Shown here piece by piece: positions 44,480 through 53,365 of a stretch of DNA of 64,000 nucleotides. The DNA is taken from contig OZ244805.1 of NCBI GenBank assembly GCA_965220095.1, positions 1,364,001 to 1,428,000 of the forward strand, in the 5' to 3' direction. The notes under the pieces were generated by a model. That model made no database searches and was not told the DNA's origin. It was given only the letters and a program-made list of their open reading frames with translations. This stretch comes from Bin87 sp965220095. GTDB lineage: Bacteria > Chloroflexota > Dehalococcoidia > Lucifugimonadales > UBA3495. How positions within the stretch are numbered: the stretch's first letter is position 1; each line of letters begins with the position of its first letter. The position numbers were made by a program, and so were the translations under genes.

Positions 44480-45160
44480 CGTTAGCGACAGGTACATCGG
44501 CAAAGCGAAGATGGTATACGGCGCTGGGCTTGATCCCGCGGTATTGTGGCGTGAGGTGACTCTCGACAATGCCTGGTTCTCAGCCACCAAATGTGGACGG
44601 TGCGCAGATGCCATTGGATGGTGCGGATGGGCAACCGGCCTTCTCCCGCAGGGCAGCAATCAGGCTGATTACGTTGACGCCAAGATGCTGCCGACCCAGC
44701 GCCACGCCGTCCTGTTGCGCTGGGGGCAGACCGCGCCGTCGGCACCGGGGACAGGTGCGGGCGATGTAGATGTGCTCGGTTACCTGCACCGGAACCTGGG
44801 GCAGGTCGATGACCTCCCGAGTGCGCTGGGTCCAACCCCCGGACAACTGGGTTCCACAGTCGGGACACTGCTCTACCACATGCTCCACCCGCTGGGTGGA
44901 CGTCATGCGAGTCTAGGCAAAGCGGTGGCGACGCGCCTGGCCTGGACCTTTGGGCCAGGCTGGCTTCCAGTCGGCTTTGGGCTTCAGACCCGGCATCCGC
45001 CGGGAAACGCTGGGTTTGGCTTGCCCTTCCAGCTGGGCAATCCGTTGCTCCAGCCCGTCGATGATGACCTGCTGCCGGACGATGATGCCAATGAGGACAT
45101 CGCGATGGGCAGCCCTGAGATCGATTTCGGTATCTATGCCAGTTATCGGTATCCATGCCA
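44480..45160 (-). pseudogene. Fragment of an IS66-family transposase N-terminus
   Basis: The zinc-finger region CPDCGTQLSGGWTQRTREVI, DLPQVPVQVTEHIYIARTCPRCRRRG (44906-44740) is characteristic of IS66 TnpC. Flanking residues in other frames (VIIDGLEQRIAQLEGQAKP type coil near 45060; LPIRTIQWHLRTVH near 44610) belong to the same protein. The catalytic DDE domain is absent. A 19-bp tandem duplication (TCGGTATCTATGCCAGTTA, 45127-45164) lies at its 5' edge. Confidence 0.75.
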
Positions 45161-45344
45161 GTTATATGACATAATCACCGCTCCCAGTGCCAGCCATCCC
45201 CAAACCAACTTCGGCCAATTCACTCCACCGACTCTGAACGGTTACCGCAGCCGGGGCAGTTGCGGTTGCACCAGGCTGCTATGATATGCTCACCGGGCAC
45301 ACACGCCCCACCTGGCGATTATGTAGCAATTCGAGCCACCTCCA

Positions 45345-46025
45345 GTGATGACACCCGACTGCTATCAGATTCTCGGCGTTCAGGCTACCGCGACTACAGA
45401 GGAAATACGCGCTGCCTACCGACGCCTGGCCCGGCTTTATCATCCTGACCTGAATTCCGGTCCGGAGGCGGAATCCCGGATGCAGGAGATAAACGAGGCG
45501 TACAACACGCTGTCAGATCCGCTGCTGCGACGCCGGCATGATTTCTCGGTTGCCGCCGGTCGCCACTCAGCTGCAACGCAGCCGCCCAACCGCCGTGCAA
45601 ACCGACGCAATCGTGTGGTCGTCAACCCTCGAACCTCGGCGCCAATTCCCCAGAGCGGCGAGGACATCGAAGTTGCGGTGTTTATCAGCCAGCGTGAAGC
45701 CAATCGTGGTGTCCGCAAAACCTTCTCGGTGGGGCGCATGGAGACTTGCCCGCGCTGCCGGGGCACCGGCCTGGAGCCGGAGGAAACTTTCACGAGGAGC
45801 CAGTGCTGGCGGTGCACTGGCGGACAGCGGTTACACCGGGACCTCAAGTTGCACGCAACCATCCCCTCCGGCGTGTCGGACGGCCGGCGTCTCCGACTGC
45901 GGGGACAGGGCAGCGCCGGCGTGGACGGCGGCACTCATGGGCACATTTATGTCATCACGAGGGTGCGCCAACCGGAAGGTCGGGGCCGCATGCTTTGGTT
46001 TTTGCTGCGGCACTTCCTCTGGTGA
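45345..46025 (+). CDS. DnaJ-like J-domain co-chaperone (short)
   Basis: 227 residues. J domain at 5-67 with the HPD motif at 33-35 (LYHPDLNSGPEAESRMQEIN). A reduced zinc-binding region with two CXXC-type units (CPRCRGTG, CWRCTGG) replaces the usual four, and a C-terminal substrate domain remnant (HATIPSGVSDGRRLRLRGQG) follows. It resembles shortened DnaJ/CbpA-like proteins that stimulate DnaK ATPase. Overlap is absent with the serine hydrolase 9 bp downstream. Confidence 0.88.
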   Translation: MMTPDCYQILGVQATATTEEIRAAYRRLARLYHPDLNSGPEAESRMQEINEAYNTLSDPLLRRRHDFSVAAGRHSAATQPPNRRANRRNRVVVNPRTSAPIPQSGEDIEVAVFISQREANRGVRKTFSVGRMETCPRCRGTGLEPEETFTRSQCWRCTGGQRLHRDLKLHATIPSGVSDGRRLRLRGQGSAGVDGGTHGHIYVITRVRQPEGRGRMLWFLLRHFLW

Positions 46026-46034
46026 GGTGATGGA

Positions 46035-47714
46035 ATGGCGGTAAATGGTTTCTCCGTACTGGACGATTATCTGCGACATTGGTTGGACACCGTGCCGGCT
46101 CCGGGTCTGGCGTTGTCGATAACCGACCGTAGCGTCACCCGGCACACGGCCGGCCTGGGGTACCGCGATGCCACCAGCGGACGACCCGTGCTCGACGACA
46201 CGACGTTTCAGATTGGCAGCATCGGTAAATCGATGACGGCGTTGGCCCTGATGCAACTGGTGGAAGCGCGACGCCTCGACCTGAACGCCCCACTGAGCAC
46301 ACACCTGCCCTGGTTCGCCCCGACCTCGCGGTACGGGCCGATCGCTTTGAAACACGTGATGAGCCACACGGCGGGCCTGCCGTCGGGCAGCGATTTCACC
46401 CCCGCGTCGCGCTACGAAGCCTACGCGCTGCGGGATGTTGAGGCGGCCTGGGAACCCGGCGAGCGGTTCCACTATTCCAACACCGGCTACAAGATGCTCG
46501 GCTGGCTGCTGGAGGATGTAGAACGCGCGCCCTACGGCGACATCATATCGCGACGGGTGTTGCGGCCGCTGGGCATGAACGCCACCGACGCCGTGGTAAC
46601 GCATCCAACTCGCCACCGGATGGCCACCGGCCACGTGCCCCTGCACGACGATCGCCCCTATCGAACCGGGGATACTCTAATTCCGGCAACCTGGATGCAG
46701 TATGACGCCGGGGATGGCAGCCCGGCAGCAACCGCAGGCGACATGGCGCGCTATGCCCGGATGTGGCTCAACGGCGGGCGGAGCCCAATTCGCGCCATAG
46801 TATCGTCGTCGTCTTTCGACCGCATGACCTCTCCAGTAATCCGTATGTCCCGGCGTGATGCTTACGAGCATGATTACGGCTATGGGTTCGGCGTCATCTC
46901 GCACGTCGCGGATGGGCATGATTTCATCGGCCACGGCGGGAGCACCGTCGGTTTCCAGGCCATCATGCTCATCGACCGGAATGGAGGGCTGGGGGTAACG
47001 CTGCTGTGCAACGGGAATGGCGTCGACACCTACGCTCCCGCTCGCTACGCGCTGCAAGTCGCGTTCGCGGTACGCAATGGCGGGGCAGTGCCGGAACCAC
47101 CGAACCTGCCAGACCCGCACCACGTGGACAATGCCCCGAGGTACGCCGGAACCTATGTAGATGCGGCCAGCGGAGAATGCCTGCTGGTAACGGCCAACGG
47201 CAATGCGTTGCACGCCAACCGAGCAGGCTTCAGCGACGATGCGTCAACTGCCGGCGCCGTTCTTCAGCACATCGGCGGAAACAGCTTCTGCGTGCCCAGC
47301 GACACCTTCGACCCTTTCCCACTGCGGTTTCAGCCAGCGTCGGACGGCGACAGCGCGATGACTGAGGTGTTCCACGGCTCCACGGTGTACCTTCGTGAAG
47401 GGAGGACGCCGCTGGATGCCGGTGAATCCCACTCCGGCGATTGGACAGCGTTGGTTGGACACTACCGTAGCCACGCTCCCTACGTGTCCAACTTCCGGGT
47501 AATACTGCGGCGGGGCCGCCTTTATATCGCATGGCCCAACGGTGGCGAGGAACGAATAACGCCGCGATTGGCTGACGGCCCGGTATCAGGCTGGTTCACC
47601 GTCGGCACGCCAAGTGAACCGTCCGCCGAGCAGGTCAGGTTTGACCCGATAGTGGGCGGGAAGGCATTGCGCGTGCAATGGACCGGCGGCGGCGACTTTT
47701 ACCGCGTCAGATAG
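46035..47714 (+). CDS. Serine hydrolase of the beta-lactamase / penicillin-binding family (class C type)
   Basis: 559 residues. Catalytic SxxK is S62-I-G-K65 (QIGSIGKSMTALALMQL), YxN is Y147-S-N149 (HYSNTGYKMLGWLLE) and the KTG-equivalent is HGG at 300-302 (GHGGSTVGFQAIM). A C-terminal domain of about 190 residues (PPNLPDPHHVDNAPRYAGTY onward) is of the lipocalin-like type often fused to these peptidases. No signal peptide is visible, so it is probably cytoplasmic. Substrate could be a peptide, ester or amide. Confidence 0.92.
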   Translation: MAVNGFSVLDDYLRHWLDTVPAPGLALSITDRSVTRHTAGLGYRDATSGRPVLDDTTFQIGSIGKSMTALALMQLVEARRLDLNAPLSTHLPWFAPTSRYGPIALKHVMSHTAGLPSGSDFTPASRYEAYALRDVEAAWEPGERFHYSNTGYKMLGWLLEDVERAPYGDIISRRVLRPLGMNATDAVVTHPTRHRMATGHVPLHDDRPYRTGDTLIPATWMQYDAGDGSPAATAGDMARYARMWLNGGRSPIRAIVSSSSFDRMTSPVIRMSRRDAYEHDYGYGFGVISHVADGHDFIGHGGSTVGFQAIMLIDRNGGLGVTLLCNGNGVDTYAPARYALQVAFAVRNGGAVPEPPNLPDPHHVDNAPRYAGTYVDAASGECLLVTANGNALHANRAGFSDDASTAGAVLQHIGGNSFCVPSDTFDPFPLRFQPASDGDSAMTEVFHGSTVYLREGRTPLDAGESHSGDWTALVGHYRSHAPYVSNFRVILRRGRLYIAWPNGGEERITPRLADGPVSGWFTVGTPSEPSAEQVRFDPIVGGKALRVQWTGGGDFYRVR

Positions 47715-47750
47715 CCAGCATCTCCATGCTGACGTCGGGCGGGATGATGG

Positions 47751-48101
47751 TTGGAACCCTGGTCGCAAACCGCTCTGTCGGTCGTGGTAAGTCTTCTCCG
47801 GGTCATCGCAACCGGCGTGTCGCCACAGGATTACCCCGTATACGGGTTGCCACTGGTAACGACATGGGCTCTGATTGGAACGGTCGGTCTTTTGGCCGGC
47901 GTATCCATTGTGTGGAGCGCCAACCGCTCGCGCCGCTGGAGTGTCATCCCACTGGGGCCGGCGATGTGCTGGCTGCTGGCATCGTTCGCTCCGCCTGCTC
48001 TCCTGGCTACCGGCCACTTGCGCGGACCATGCGCTGTGATTCTGGCCAGTTGCGCCATACGGGATCTTGCCCGAAAACGGTATCCAGCGCCCGTTGCCTA
48101 A
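47751..48101 (+). CDS. Small hydrophobic membrane protein
   Basis: 116 residues with about three hydrophobic segments (ALIGTVGLLAGVSIVW; PLGPAMCWLLASFAPPALLA; CAVILASCAI). It ends close to the convergent gcvH. No family recognised. Overlapping frames in the same stretch have non-membrane composition; this one was chosen for its regular hydrophobic pattern. Confidence 0.45.
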   Translation: MEPWSQTALSVVVSLLRVIATGVSPQDYPVYGLPLVTTWALIGTVGLLAGVSIVWSANRSRRWSVIPLGPAMCWLLASFAPPALLATGHLRGPCAVILASCAIRDLARKRYPAPVA

Positions 48102-48146
48102 TGGTACAGGCTCAGGGCAACGGCCTCCAGAAAATGCCCGCGCGGG

Positions 48147-48533
48147 TTACAATCCGCCTAGGTACTCGTTATACGCGGCCGCATCCATGAGGGTGTCCAA
48201 CTCCGCAGGGTCGTCCATACGCACCCGAAGCATCCAGCCATCGCCGAAGGGGTCGTTGTTGACCAGCTCCGGTTCGCGAGCCAGGCGGCCATTGATCTCG
48301 GTGACGGCGCCACTGACCGGCGAGTACAGGTCCGACACGGCTTTGACCGACTCGATCTCACCCATCTTGGCCAGGTGACCCACCGGGGAATCAACGGCAG
48401 GAAGTTCCAGGTAAACAACGTCGCCCAGCTGGTCCTGGGCGTAATGGGTGATGCCAACCAGGGCAATGCCGGCAACATCTTCCGGGAGCACCCACTCATG
48501 CTCCTGAGTATACTTGCGGTCGTCGGGATTCAC
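48147..48533 (-). CDS. gcvH: Glycine cleavage system H protein
   Basis: Lipoyl carrier shuttling the aminomethyl group between P and T proteins. 128 residues, normal length. The lipoylated lysine is K64 in GEIESVKAVSDLYSPVSG. Begins RKYTQEHEWVLPED. It lies 51 bp downstream of gcvT on the minus strand. Confidence 0.97.
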   Translation of the reverse strand: MNPDDRKYTQEHEWVLPEDVAGIALVGITHYAQDQLGDVVYLELPAVDSPVGHLAKMGEIESVKAVSDLYSPVSGAVTEINGRLAREPELVNNDPFGDGWMLRVRMDDPAELDTLMDAAAYNEYLGGL

Positions 48534-48584
48534 GTTGTCCAGAGCCTCCGGGTAGTTTGGGAGTTGGCGCGGGCCGTTTTGCCG

Positions 48585-49742
48585 CTACGCGGGCCGTCGA
48601 TAAAAGGGCAACTCAACGACGGTAGCTGCCGTGGTGCGCCCGCGGATGTCAACAGCAAGTTCGGTACCGAGTTCGGCGTGTGCGGGATCCACAAAGGCCA
48701 TGGCGATGCACTTTTCCAACGTAGGCGAGTAGCTGCCGCTGCTGATTGCTCCGACCACTGCGCCGTCGGCGAGCACCTCGTAACCAGCTCGTGGCGCGCT
48801 ACGGCCGGGCGTGGTCAAACCCACCAGACGGCGCTGAGTGCCGTAAACGCGCTGTTGATCAAGAACGTCGGCGCCATTGAAACCGCCATCCCGACGTACA
48901 AAGCGACCCAGCTCAGCCTCAATGGGAGTGATTTCGTCGGTCAGTTCGTGGCCGTGCAGTGGCAAGCCGGCTTCCAGCCGCAGAACATCGCGTGCGCCGA
49001 GGCCACAAGGCACGGCGCCGGCGTCGGTCAGTTTGTTCCAGATTACAACGGCGTCGGACACGCCAAAGGCAAGCTCGAATCCGTCCTCGCCAGTGTAGCC
49101 GGTGCGCCCGATGAACACGCGACGGCCGTCGATATGCGCGCGGCCCCAGGAAAACGGCCGGAGCAACGACGGCGACGGCGCTCTCGACACGTTGCGCGCG
49201 AGCCGAGCGCCGGGTACGAAATCTTCGCAGAGGCGATCGATCATCCCGACGGCGGAAGGGCCTTGCAACGCAACCAGTCCGGTAACCATGGTCCGGTCGG
49301 TAATCTGCACGCCGCGGCCATCGAAGTGGTTCGCCAACTGCCGGTCAAACCAGAGGGAAACCGTAGAACGGTTGCCGGCGTTGGGGATCAACAAAAATTC
49401 GTCGTCAGACAGGCGGTAAAAGATAGTGTCGTCGATCACTCCGCCGGTTTCCTGGCAGATGAAGCAGTAGCGGGCGCGCCCAATCCGCAGGCCGGAGGCC
49501 GAGCCGGTGAGCAGAATGTCCAATAACCTCTCGGCGTTGGGACCGCCCACGTTGAGACGCCCCATGTGCGACACGTCAAATAGTCCGGCAGCATTGCGCA
49601 CCGCCGCAACCTCTGCGATTACGCCCGCGTACTGCACGGGCATATCCCAACCGCCAAAGGGAACCATACGGGCGCCCAGGTCGACGTGGGTTTGGTAAAG
49701 GGCAGTACGCAGGTTTTCGGGAACGGGAGTGTCAGCAGCCAT
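48585..49742 (-). CDS. gcvT: Aminomethyltransferase (glycine cleavage T protein)
   Basis: Transfers the methylene group from the H-protein adduct to tetrahydrofolate and releases ammonia. 385 residues. Conserved N-terminus GARMVPFGGWDMPVQY, then DVSHMGRLNVGG, and RTGYTGEDGFELAF in the middle; C-terminal PRAGYEVLADGAVVGAISSGSYSPTLEKCIAMAFVD. It is the first gene of the minus-strand gcvT-gcvH pair. A 15-bp triplication lies directly upstream of its start. Confidence 0.97.
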   Translation of the reverse strand: MAADTPVPENLRTALYQTHVDLGARMVPFGGWDMPVQYAGVIAEVAAVRNAAGLFDVSHMGRLNVGGPNAERLLDILLTGSASGLRIGRARYCFICQETGGVIDDTIFYRLSDDEFLLIPNAGNRSTVSLWFDRQLANHFDGRGVQITDRTMVTGLVALQGPSAVGMIDRLCEDFVPGARLARNVSRAPSPSLLRPFSWGRAHIDGRRVFIGRTGYTGEDGFELAFGVSDAVVIWNKLTDAGAVPCGLGARDVLRLEAGLPLHGHELTDEITPIEAELGRFVRRDGGFNGADVLDQQRVYGTQRRLVGLTTPGRSAPRAGYEVLADGAVVGAISSGSYSPTLEKCIAMAFVDPAHAELGTELAVDIRGRTTAATVVELPFYRRPA

Positions 49743-49762
49743 CTTTGCTCAGGGGTGGCGGA

Positions 49763-49807
49763 GTTGCCGGAAGTGATGTTGCCGGAAGTGGCGTTGCCGG
49801 AAAATAT
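49763..49807. repeat. 15-bp tandem repeat, 2.7 copies, upstream of gcvT
   Basis: GTTGCCGGAAGTGAT (49763), GTTGCCGGAAGTGGC (49778) and GTTGCCGGAAAATAT (49793) follow head-to-tail, 20 bp upstream of the gcvT start, so within its leader or promoter region. Confidence 0.92.
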
Positions 49808-49950
49808 CTGTGATTCATAATACCGCTATGATGGTTGGGGCGCAACGACAACATTCGACCAGGGAGTCCACGTTCGTATGATAAAATAACGACAAAATTA
49901 TGGTACGAACCTGGACGGCGCATTTTTAGCAGCCAGGGTTAGAGGATGCC

Positions 49951-50373
49951 ATGCCCCGACTCACTCAACAGGAGATTGACGCTTACCTGGCTGGCCCGCA
50001 CGTAGCGCACTTCGCGTCCATCCGGCAGGATGGTACCCCCCACATATCGCCGGTCTGGTATCAGTGGGAAGACGGGAAGATAACGGTGGTGTCCGGCGAC
50101 TCAGCGGTGAAGACCCGCAACGTCCGCGGGAACCCCAGGGTGTCGTTGTCGGTGGCTACCGACGAGTGGCCCTATCAGTACGTGATTCTGGAAGGCCAGG
50201 CCACCATCGAGAACAGCAACCTCCGCGAAACGGTCCGCAGCATTTTCTCCCGCTACGAAGGGAGCGAGCGAGGCGAGCAAGACGCCAACGAACTGACTGA
50301 CGGTGATCAGCGCCTGGTTGCCATAGTAATCGACGTAAAGCGCGTCATGTCGTGGAAAGGTGTTGACGAGTAG
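49951..50373 (+). CDS. Pyridoxamine 5'-phosphate oxidase-fold flavoprotein (PPOX class)
   Basis: 140 residues, split-barrel flavin- or F420-binding fold: HVAHFASIRQDGTPHISPVWYQWEDG and SGDSAVKTRNVRGNPRVSLSVA. This N-terminal pattern is typical of PPOX-class F420- or FMN-dependent reductases. The cofactor cannot be decided from sequence alone. Its 3' end overlaps the next gene by 14 bp. Confidence 0.88.
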   Translation: MPRLTQQEIDAYLAGPHVAHFASIRQDGTPHISPVWYQWEDGKITVVSGDSAVKTRNVRGNPRVSLSVATDEWPYQYVILEGQATIENSNLRETVRSIFSRYEGSERGEQDANELTDGDQRLVAIVIDVKRVMSWKGVDE

Positions 50374-51550
50374 CTACCTGCCTGGCGTTGCCGATGCGGT
50401 GATTATTGGCGGCGGCGTCATTGGCTGTGCCATTCAATACCACCTGGCCCAGCTTGGAGTTACCAATACCGTGCTGCTGGAGCGGGACGTACTGGCGTCG
50501 GGGAGCACGGGGCGTTCGCAGTCCATCTGCCGTATGCACTACTCCAACCCAATTACGGCCAACCTGGCGTGGCAAAGTGTGCAGGTGTTTGCCGACTTTG
50601 ACGAGCAGGTTGGCGGCCAGTCGGGTTTCGTCCGCACCGGATACCTGGTCGTGGTTAATCAGGACGATAGCAGCGGGCTGGCACGCAACGTCGCCATGCT
50701 GCAGGAGTTGAGCATCCCGACATCACTGGTATCTCAGGATGCTGTAGCCAGACTCGCCCCGTCGATACGGCTGTACGATGACGAACGCGCGGCGTGGGAG
50801 CCGATGTCGGGCTACGCCAACCCTAATCTGGTTACCACGTCATACGCGGCCCGTTCCCAGGAAGCCGGGGCACAGATTGCGCTGCGAAATCCGGCCGCCC
50901 GAATCGAGATGGCCGGCGACCGGGTGCAGGCCGTTACCACAGTAAACGGCGATCGCATTGCAACCGACACGGTGATAGTGGCATCCGGGCCGTGGTCAAA
51001 ACAGCTACTGGCCACCGTAGGCGTCGATGTCCCTCTGCTGCCGGTGCGACATCAGGTCGCCACCCTGGCCCGCCCGGTGGATAGAGTGCCCGAACATCCA
51101 ACGGTGGGGGACATCAGCCAGTCCCTCTCCTTCCGGCCCGATGGCGCCGCCTTCACCATGATGGGATTCGGCGACGACGACGAAGTAGACGACCCTGAAG
51201 TTTATCCGCAAGGCATCGACCCAAACGACTTCGCATCCGCGCTGGCACGGCTGGGCCGTCGTATCCCCGGCATGGCAGATTCGTACTACCGCGGCGGCTG
51301 GTCGGGGTTGTTCACCACCACACCGGACTGGCATCCCGTGCTGGACGCGGTGCCGGGTATCGCCGGCCTATATTGTGCCATCGGATTCAGTGGACACGGT
51401 TTCAAGCTGTCCCCCGCCATTGGCAAGGCGATGGCCGAGCTGGTGGTGGAAGGTCACGGCCGCGACGTAGACCTGTCTCCCCTGAGGTTCAGTAGATTTG
51501 CCGAAGGCGACTTGCTGGAATCCAGCTACCGGTATCGGGTGCTGGCGTAG
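50360..51550 (+). CDS. FAD-dependent oxidoreductase (DAO family, sarcosine-oxidase-like)
   Basis: 396 residues. Dinucleotide motif VIIGGGVIGCAIQYHLAQLG near the N-terminus and LLERDVLASGSTGRSQS, the sarcosine oxidase beta / DAO pattern. C-terminal GLFTTTPDWHPVLDAVPGIAGLYCAIGFSGHGFKLSPAIG is the usual FAD-site region. It may oxidise an N-methyl or D-amino acid; a supply role for the nearby glycine cleavage genes is plausible but inferred. GTG start inside the previous gene. Confidence 0.9.
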   Translation: MLTSSYLPGVADAVIIGGGVIGCAIQYHLAQLGVTNTVLLERDVLASGSTGRSQSICRMHYSNPITANLAWQSVQVFADFDEQVGGQSGFVRTGYLVVVNQDDSSGLARNVAMLQELSIPTSLVSQDAVARLAPSIRLYDDERAAWEPMSGYANPNLVTTSYAARSQEAGAQIALRNPAARIEMAGDRVQAVTTVNGDRIATDTVIVASGPWSKQLLATVGVDVPLLPVRHQVATLARPVDRVPEHPTVGDISQSLSFRPDGAAFTMMGFGDDDEVDDPEVYPQGIDPNDFASALARLGRRIPGMADSYYRGGWSGLFTTTPDWHPVLDAVPGIAGLYCAIGFSGHGFKLSPAIGKAMAELVVEGHGRDVDLSPLRFSRFAEGDLLESSYRYRVLA

Positions 51551-51661
51551 AAAGAAAAGATTGCCACTGACCGCTTGCCTCTTGACAACGTGGAGGGGTT
51601 AGGGCAAGGATGGTGGCGCGCCAGCGCAGGGCTGATTCAAGCGATGGGGTCATCGGCGGAC

Positions 51662-52618
51662 ATGTTTACATCCTCTTACTTGCAACCAAACCTAATACAT
51701 CCCGGCGATGCCAGAGCGTTGTTGAAAAAGGTAATGCCGGAATCGGTGGCCCTGAGTTTCTGGTCGCCTCCCTATTGTCTAGGGAAGTCATACGAATCCC
51801 AATTGGATTTTCGAGAGTGGGCAACGTTGCTGGAACAAACGATTGCAGCCCACTACCCGGTCATCAAAGCCGGCGGTTTTCTGGGGATTAACATTGCCGA
51901 TATTCTGGCTTTCGGGGACCCTGATATGCCGCGAATCCAGGCGGATAACGTCAGTGCCAAGAAGGTTAAAATCACTCGGGATGAGGTGCTGGCTGCACAG
52001 CGGGACAATCCCGGCTTTGACAAGTACCAGCTGGCTGCCCTGCTGGGGTGCAGCGAACAGACCATCGACCGGCGGCTGAAAAACAACAACGTCCGGGGCG
52101 GCAAGTACGCGCCTCAGACCAGAGTGAAACTCACCGCCGGCCTGGTAGAGCGATGGGCTGAAGACGCAGGATTTTATCTCTATGACCGGCGTGTGTGGGT
52201 GAAGGATCCGTGTTGGGAAAACAGCAGATGGCACAGCCTGTCCTATCGTTCGGTGGACGAGTGGGAGCATCTGCTGATTTTCTGGAAGCCGGGAATAACG
52301 GTGGTGAACCGGGAACGGCTAGATGCCGACGAATGGGCAGAGTGGGGTTCGCGGGGAGTGTGGAATATACGGTCGGTTCGCTCTAATAGCGCTCACGAAT
52401 CGCAATTCCCGTTGGAATTACCGCGTCGGATGATAAGTTTGCTGACGGAGCCAAATGACTTGGTGTTGGACTGCTTTATTGGCAGTGGCACTACTGCGTT
52501 AGCCGCGATAGGGGAAGGGCGGCAGTTTATTGGGTTTGACTTGAATCCTAAAAGCGTGCAGTTGGCAAGGGAGCGGGTACAGGAAGCGTTGACTCCCTCA
52601 TTAAGGCTGACGCTATGA
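51662..52618 (+). CDS. Type II DNA methyltransferase (beta-class, SPPY), partner of a SfiI-like nuclease
   Basis: 318 residues from the ATG at 51662. Motif IV SPPY at 35-38 precedes the SAM motif I region DCFIGSGTTAL at 270-280, the beta-class order of N4-cytosine or N6-adenine methyltransferases. An apparent helix-turn-helix (KYQLAALLGCSEQTIDRRLK, about 121-140) sits in the variable region and may serve as target recognition. The last 4 bp (ATGA) overlap the nuclease start. A longer in-frame extension to 51575 has no family support. Confidence 0.9.
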   Translation: MFTSSYLQPNLIHPGDARALLKKVMPESVALSFWSPPYCLGKSYESQLDFREWATLLEQTIAAHYPVIKAGGFLGINIADILAFGDPDMPRIQADNVSAKKVKITRDEVLAAQRDNPGFDKYQLAALLGCSEQTIDRRLKNNNVRGGKYAPQTRVKLTAGLVERWAEDAGFYLYDRRVWVKDPCWENSRWHSLSYRSVDEWEHLLIFWKPGITVVNRERLDADEWAEWGSRGVWNIRSVRSNSAHESQFPLELPRRMISLLTEPNDLVLDCFIGSGTTALAAIGEGRQFIGFDLNPKSVQLARERVQEALTPSLRLTL

Positions 52619-53340
52619 CGCTGAACGCTGGCGATCTTCGGGCTAATCTTGACACCGTTGAGCAGATAGAGAAGGCCACTCTACGGATGGTAGTGCAGGC
52701 CATTTATGATTTCAGAGACGAAGCCGTCGAGATATTCAGGAACGAATTAGATCTGGTAGCCGACATAGGTGAGGACATTACCCGTGAAGCTCTGGACCGG
52801 CAAGGGATGCCAACCATACCCGTAAGGTTATTCGGCAAGATTGACTACAAAAGGGCCACCTACTTATTTCAACCTGAATATGCGGTGCGACAAGCGCTGT
52901 TTGTAGATTCAAAAGCGGAGAAAACGGCCGGTGCTCGCACCGCCACTATCCAAACATCCCAAACCTCCATGCGCATCCGCCAAGTGAGGCAGAATCAGAC
53001 AGTGGATGTCCCAGGAGATCTGGAAAATATCGCAATGGTACGGGATGACGAATACCTCACGACAACGATATTCGTCAAGTACAACTATTCAGAAAATTCG
53101 GTAGATGACGTCCCCAACCGCCTCGATTCTGTCTCGGTTTTATGCTTGCCCAACGGACTCCTGCAAGATCGGTACAACCCAACAGCGAATGATTCTATAT
53201 GGCTCGCCGGACGGAATGCTCCGACACGGGGCGAGGCATTCCGGGTTAGAATAGGCTTGGCTGCACTCAAGCACAAAGCAGCGTGGCGAGTCCAAACTAT
53301 CTCCCCTAATCCTGATCAAGCTCTTGCTTGGGATGATTAA
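52615..53340 (+). CDS. Type II restriction endonuclease, SfiI-like
   Basis: 241 residues. The residues D77 (GKIDYKRA) and D98-S-K100 (LFVDSKAEK) form a PD-(D/E)XK site with the same spacing recalled for SfiI (D79, D100, K102; constant offset of 2). Adjacent TIQTSQTSM is also as recalled for that family. SfiI cuts GGCCNNNNNGGCC as a tetramer; the target of this enzyme is not proven. It overlaps the methyltransferase by 4 bp, so they are co-translated. Located between the oxidase and gcvPA genes, 25 bp before gcvPA. Confidence 0.82.
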   Translation: MTLNAGDLRANLDTVEQIEKATLRMVVQAIYDFRDEAVEIFRNELDLVADIGEDITREALDRQGMPTIPVRLFGKIDYKRATYLFQPEYAVRQALFVDSKAEKTAGARTATIQTSQTSMRIRQVRQNQTVDVPGDLENIAMVRDDEYLTTTIFVKYNYSENSVDDVPNRLDSVSVLCLPNGLLQDRYNPTANDSIWLAGRNAPTRGEAFRVRIGLAALKHKAAWRVQTISPNPDQALAWDD

Positions 53341-53365
53341 TCCGCAACTGACGGAGCAGTTCTGA

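Noticed and set aside
47678..48190. Plus-strand frame of 170 codons after the serine hydrolase
   Set aside because: Arg/Gly-rich composition without domain character; the overlapping hydrophobic frame at 47751-48101 is more protein-like.
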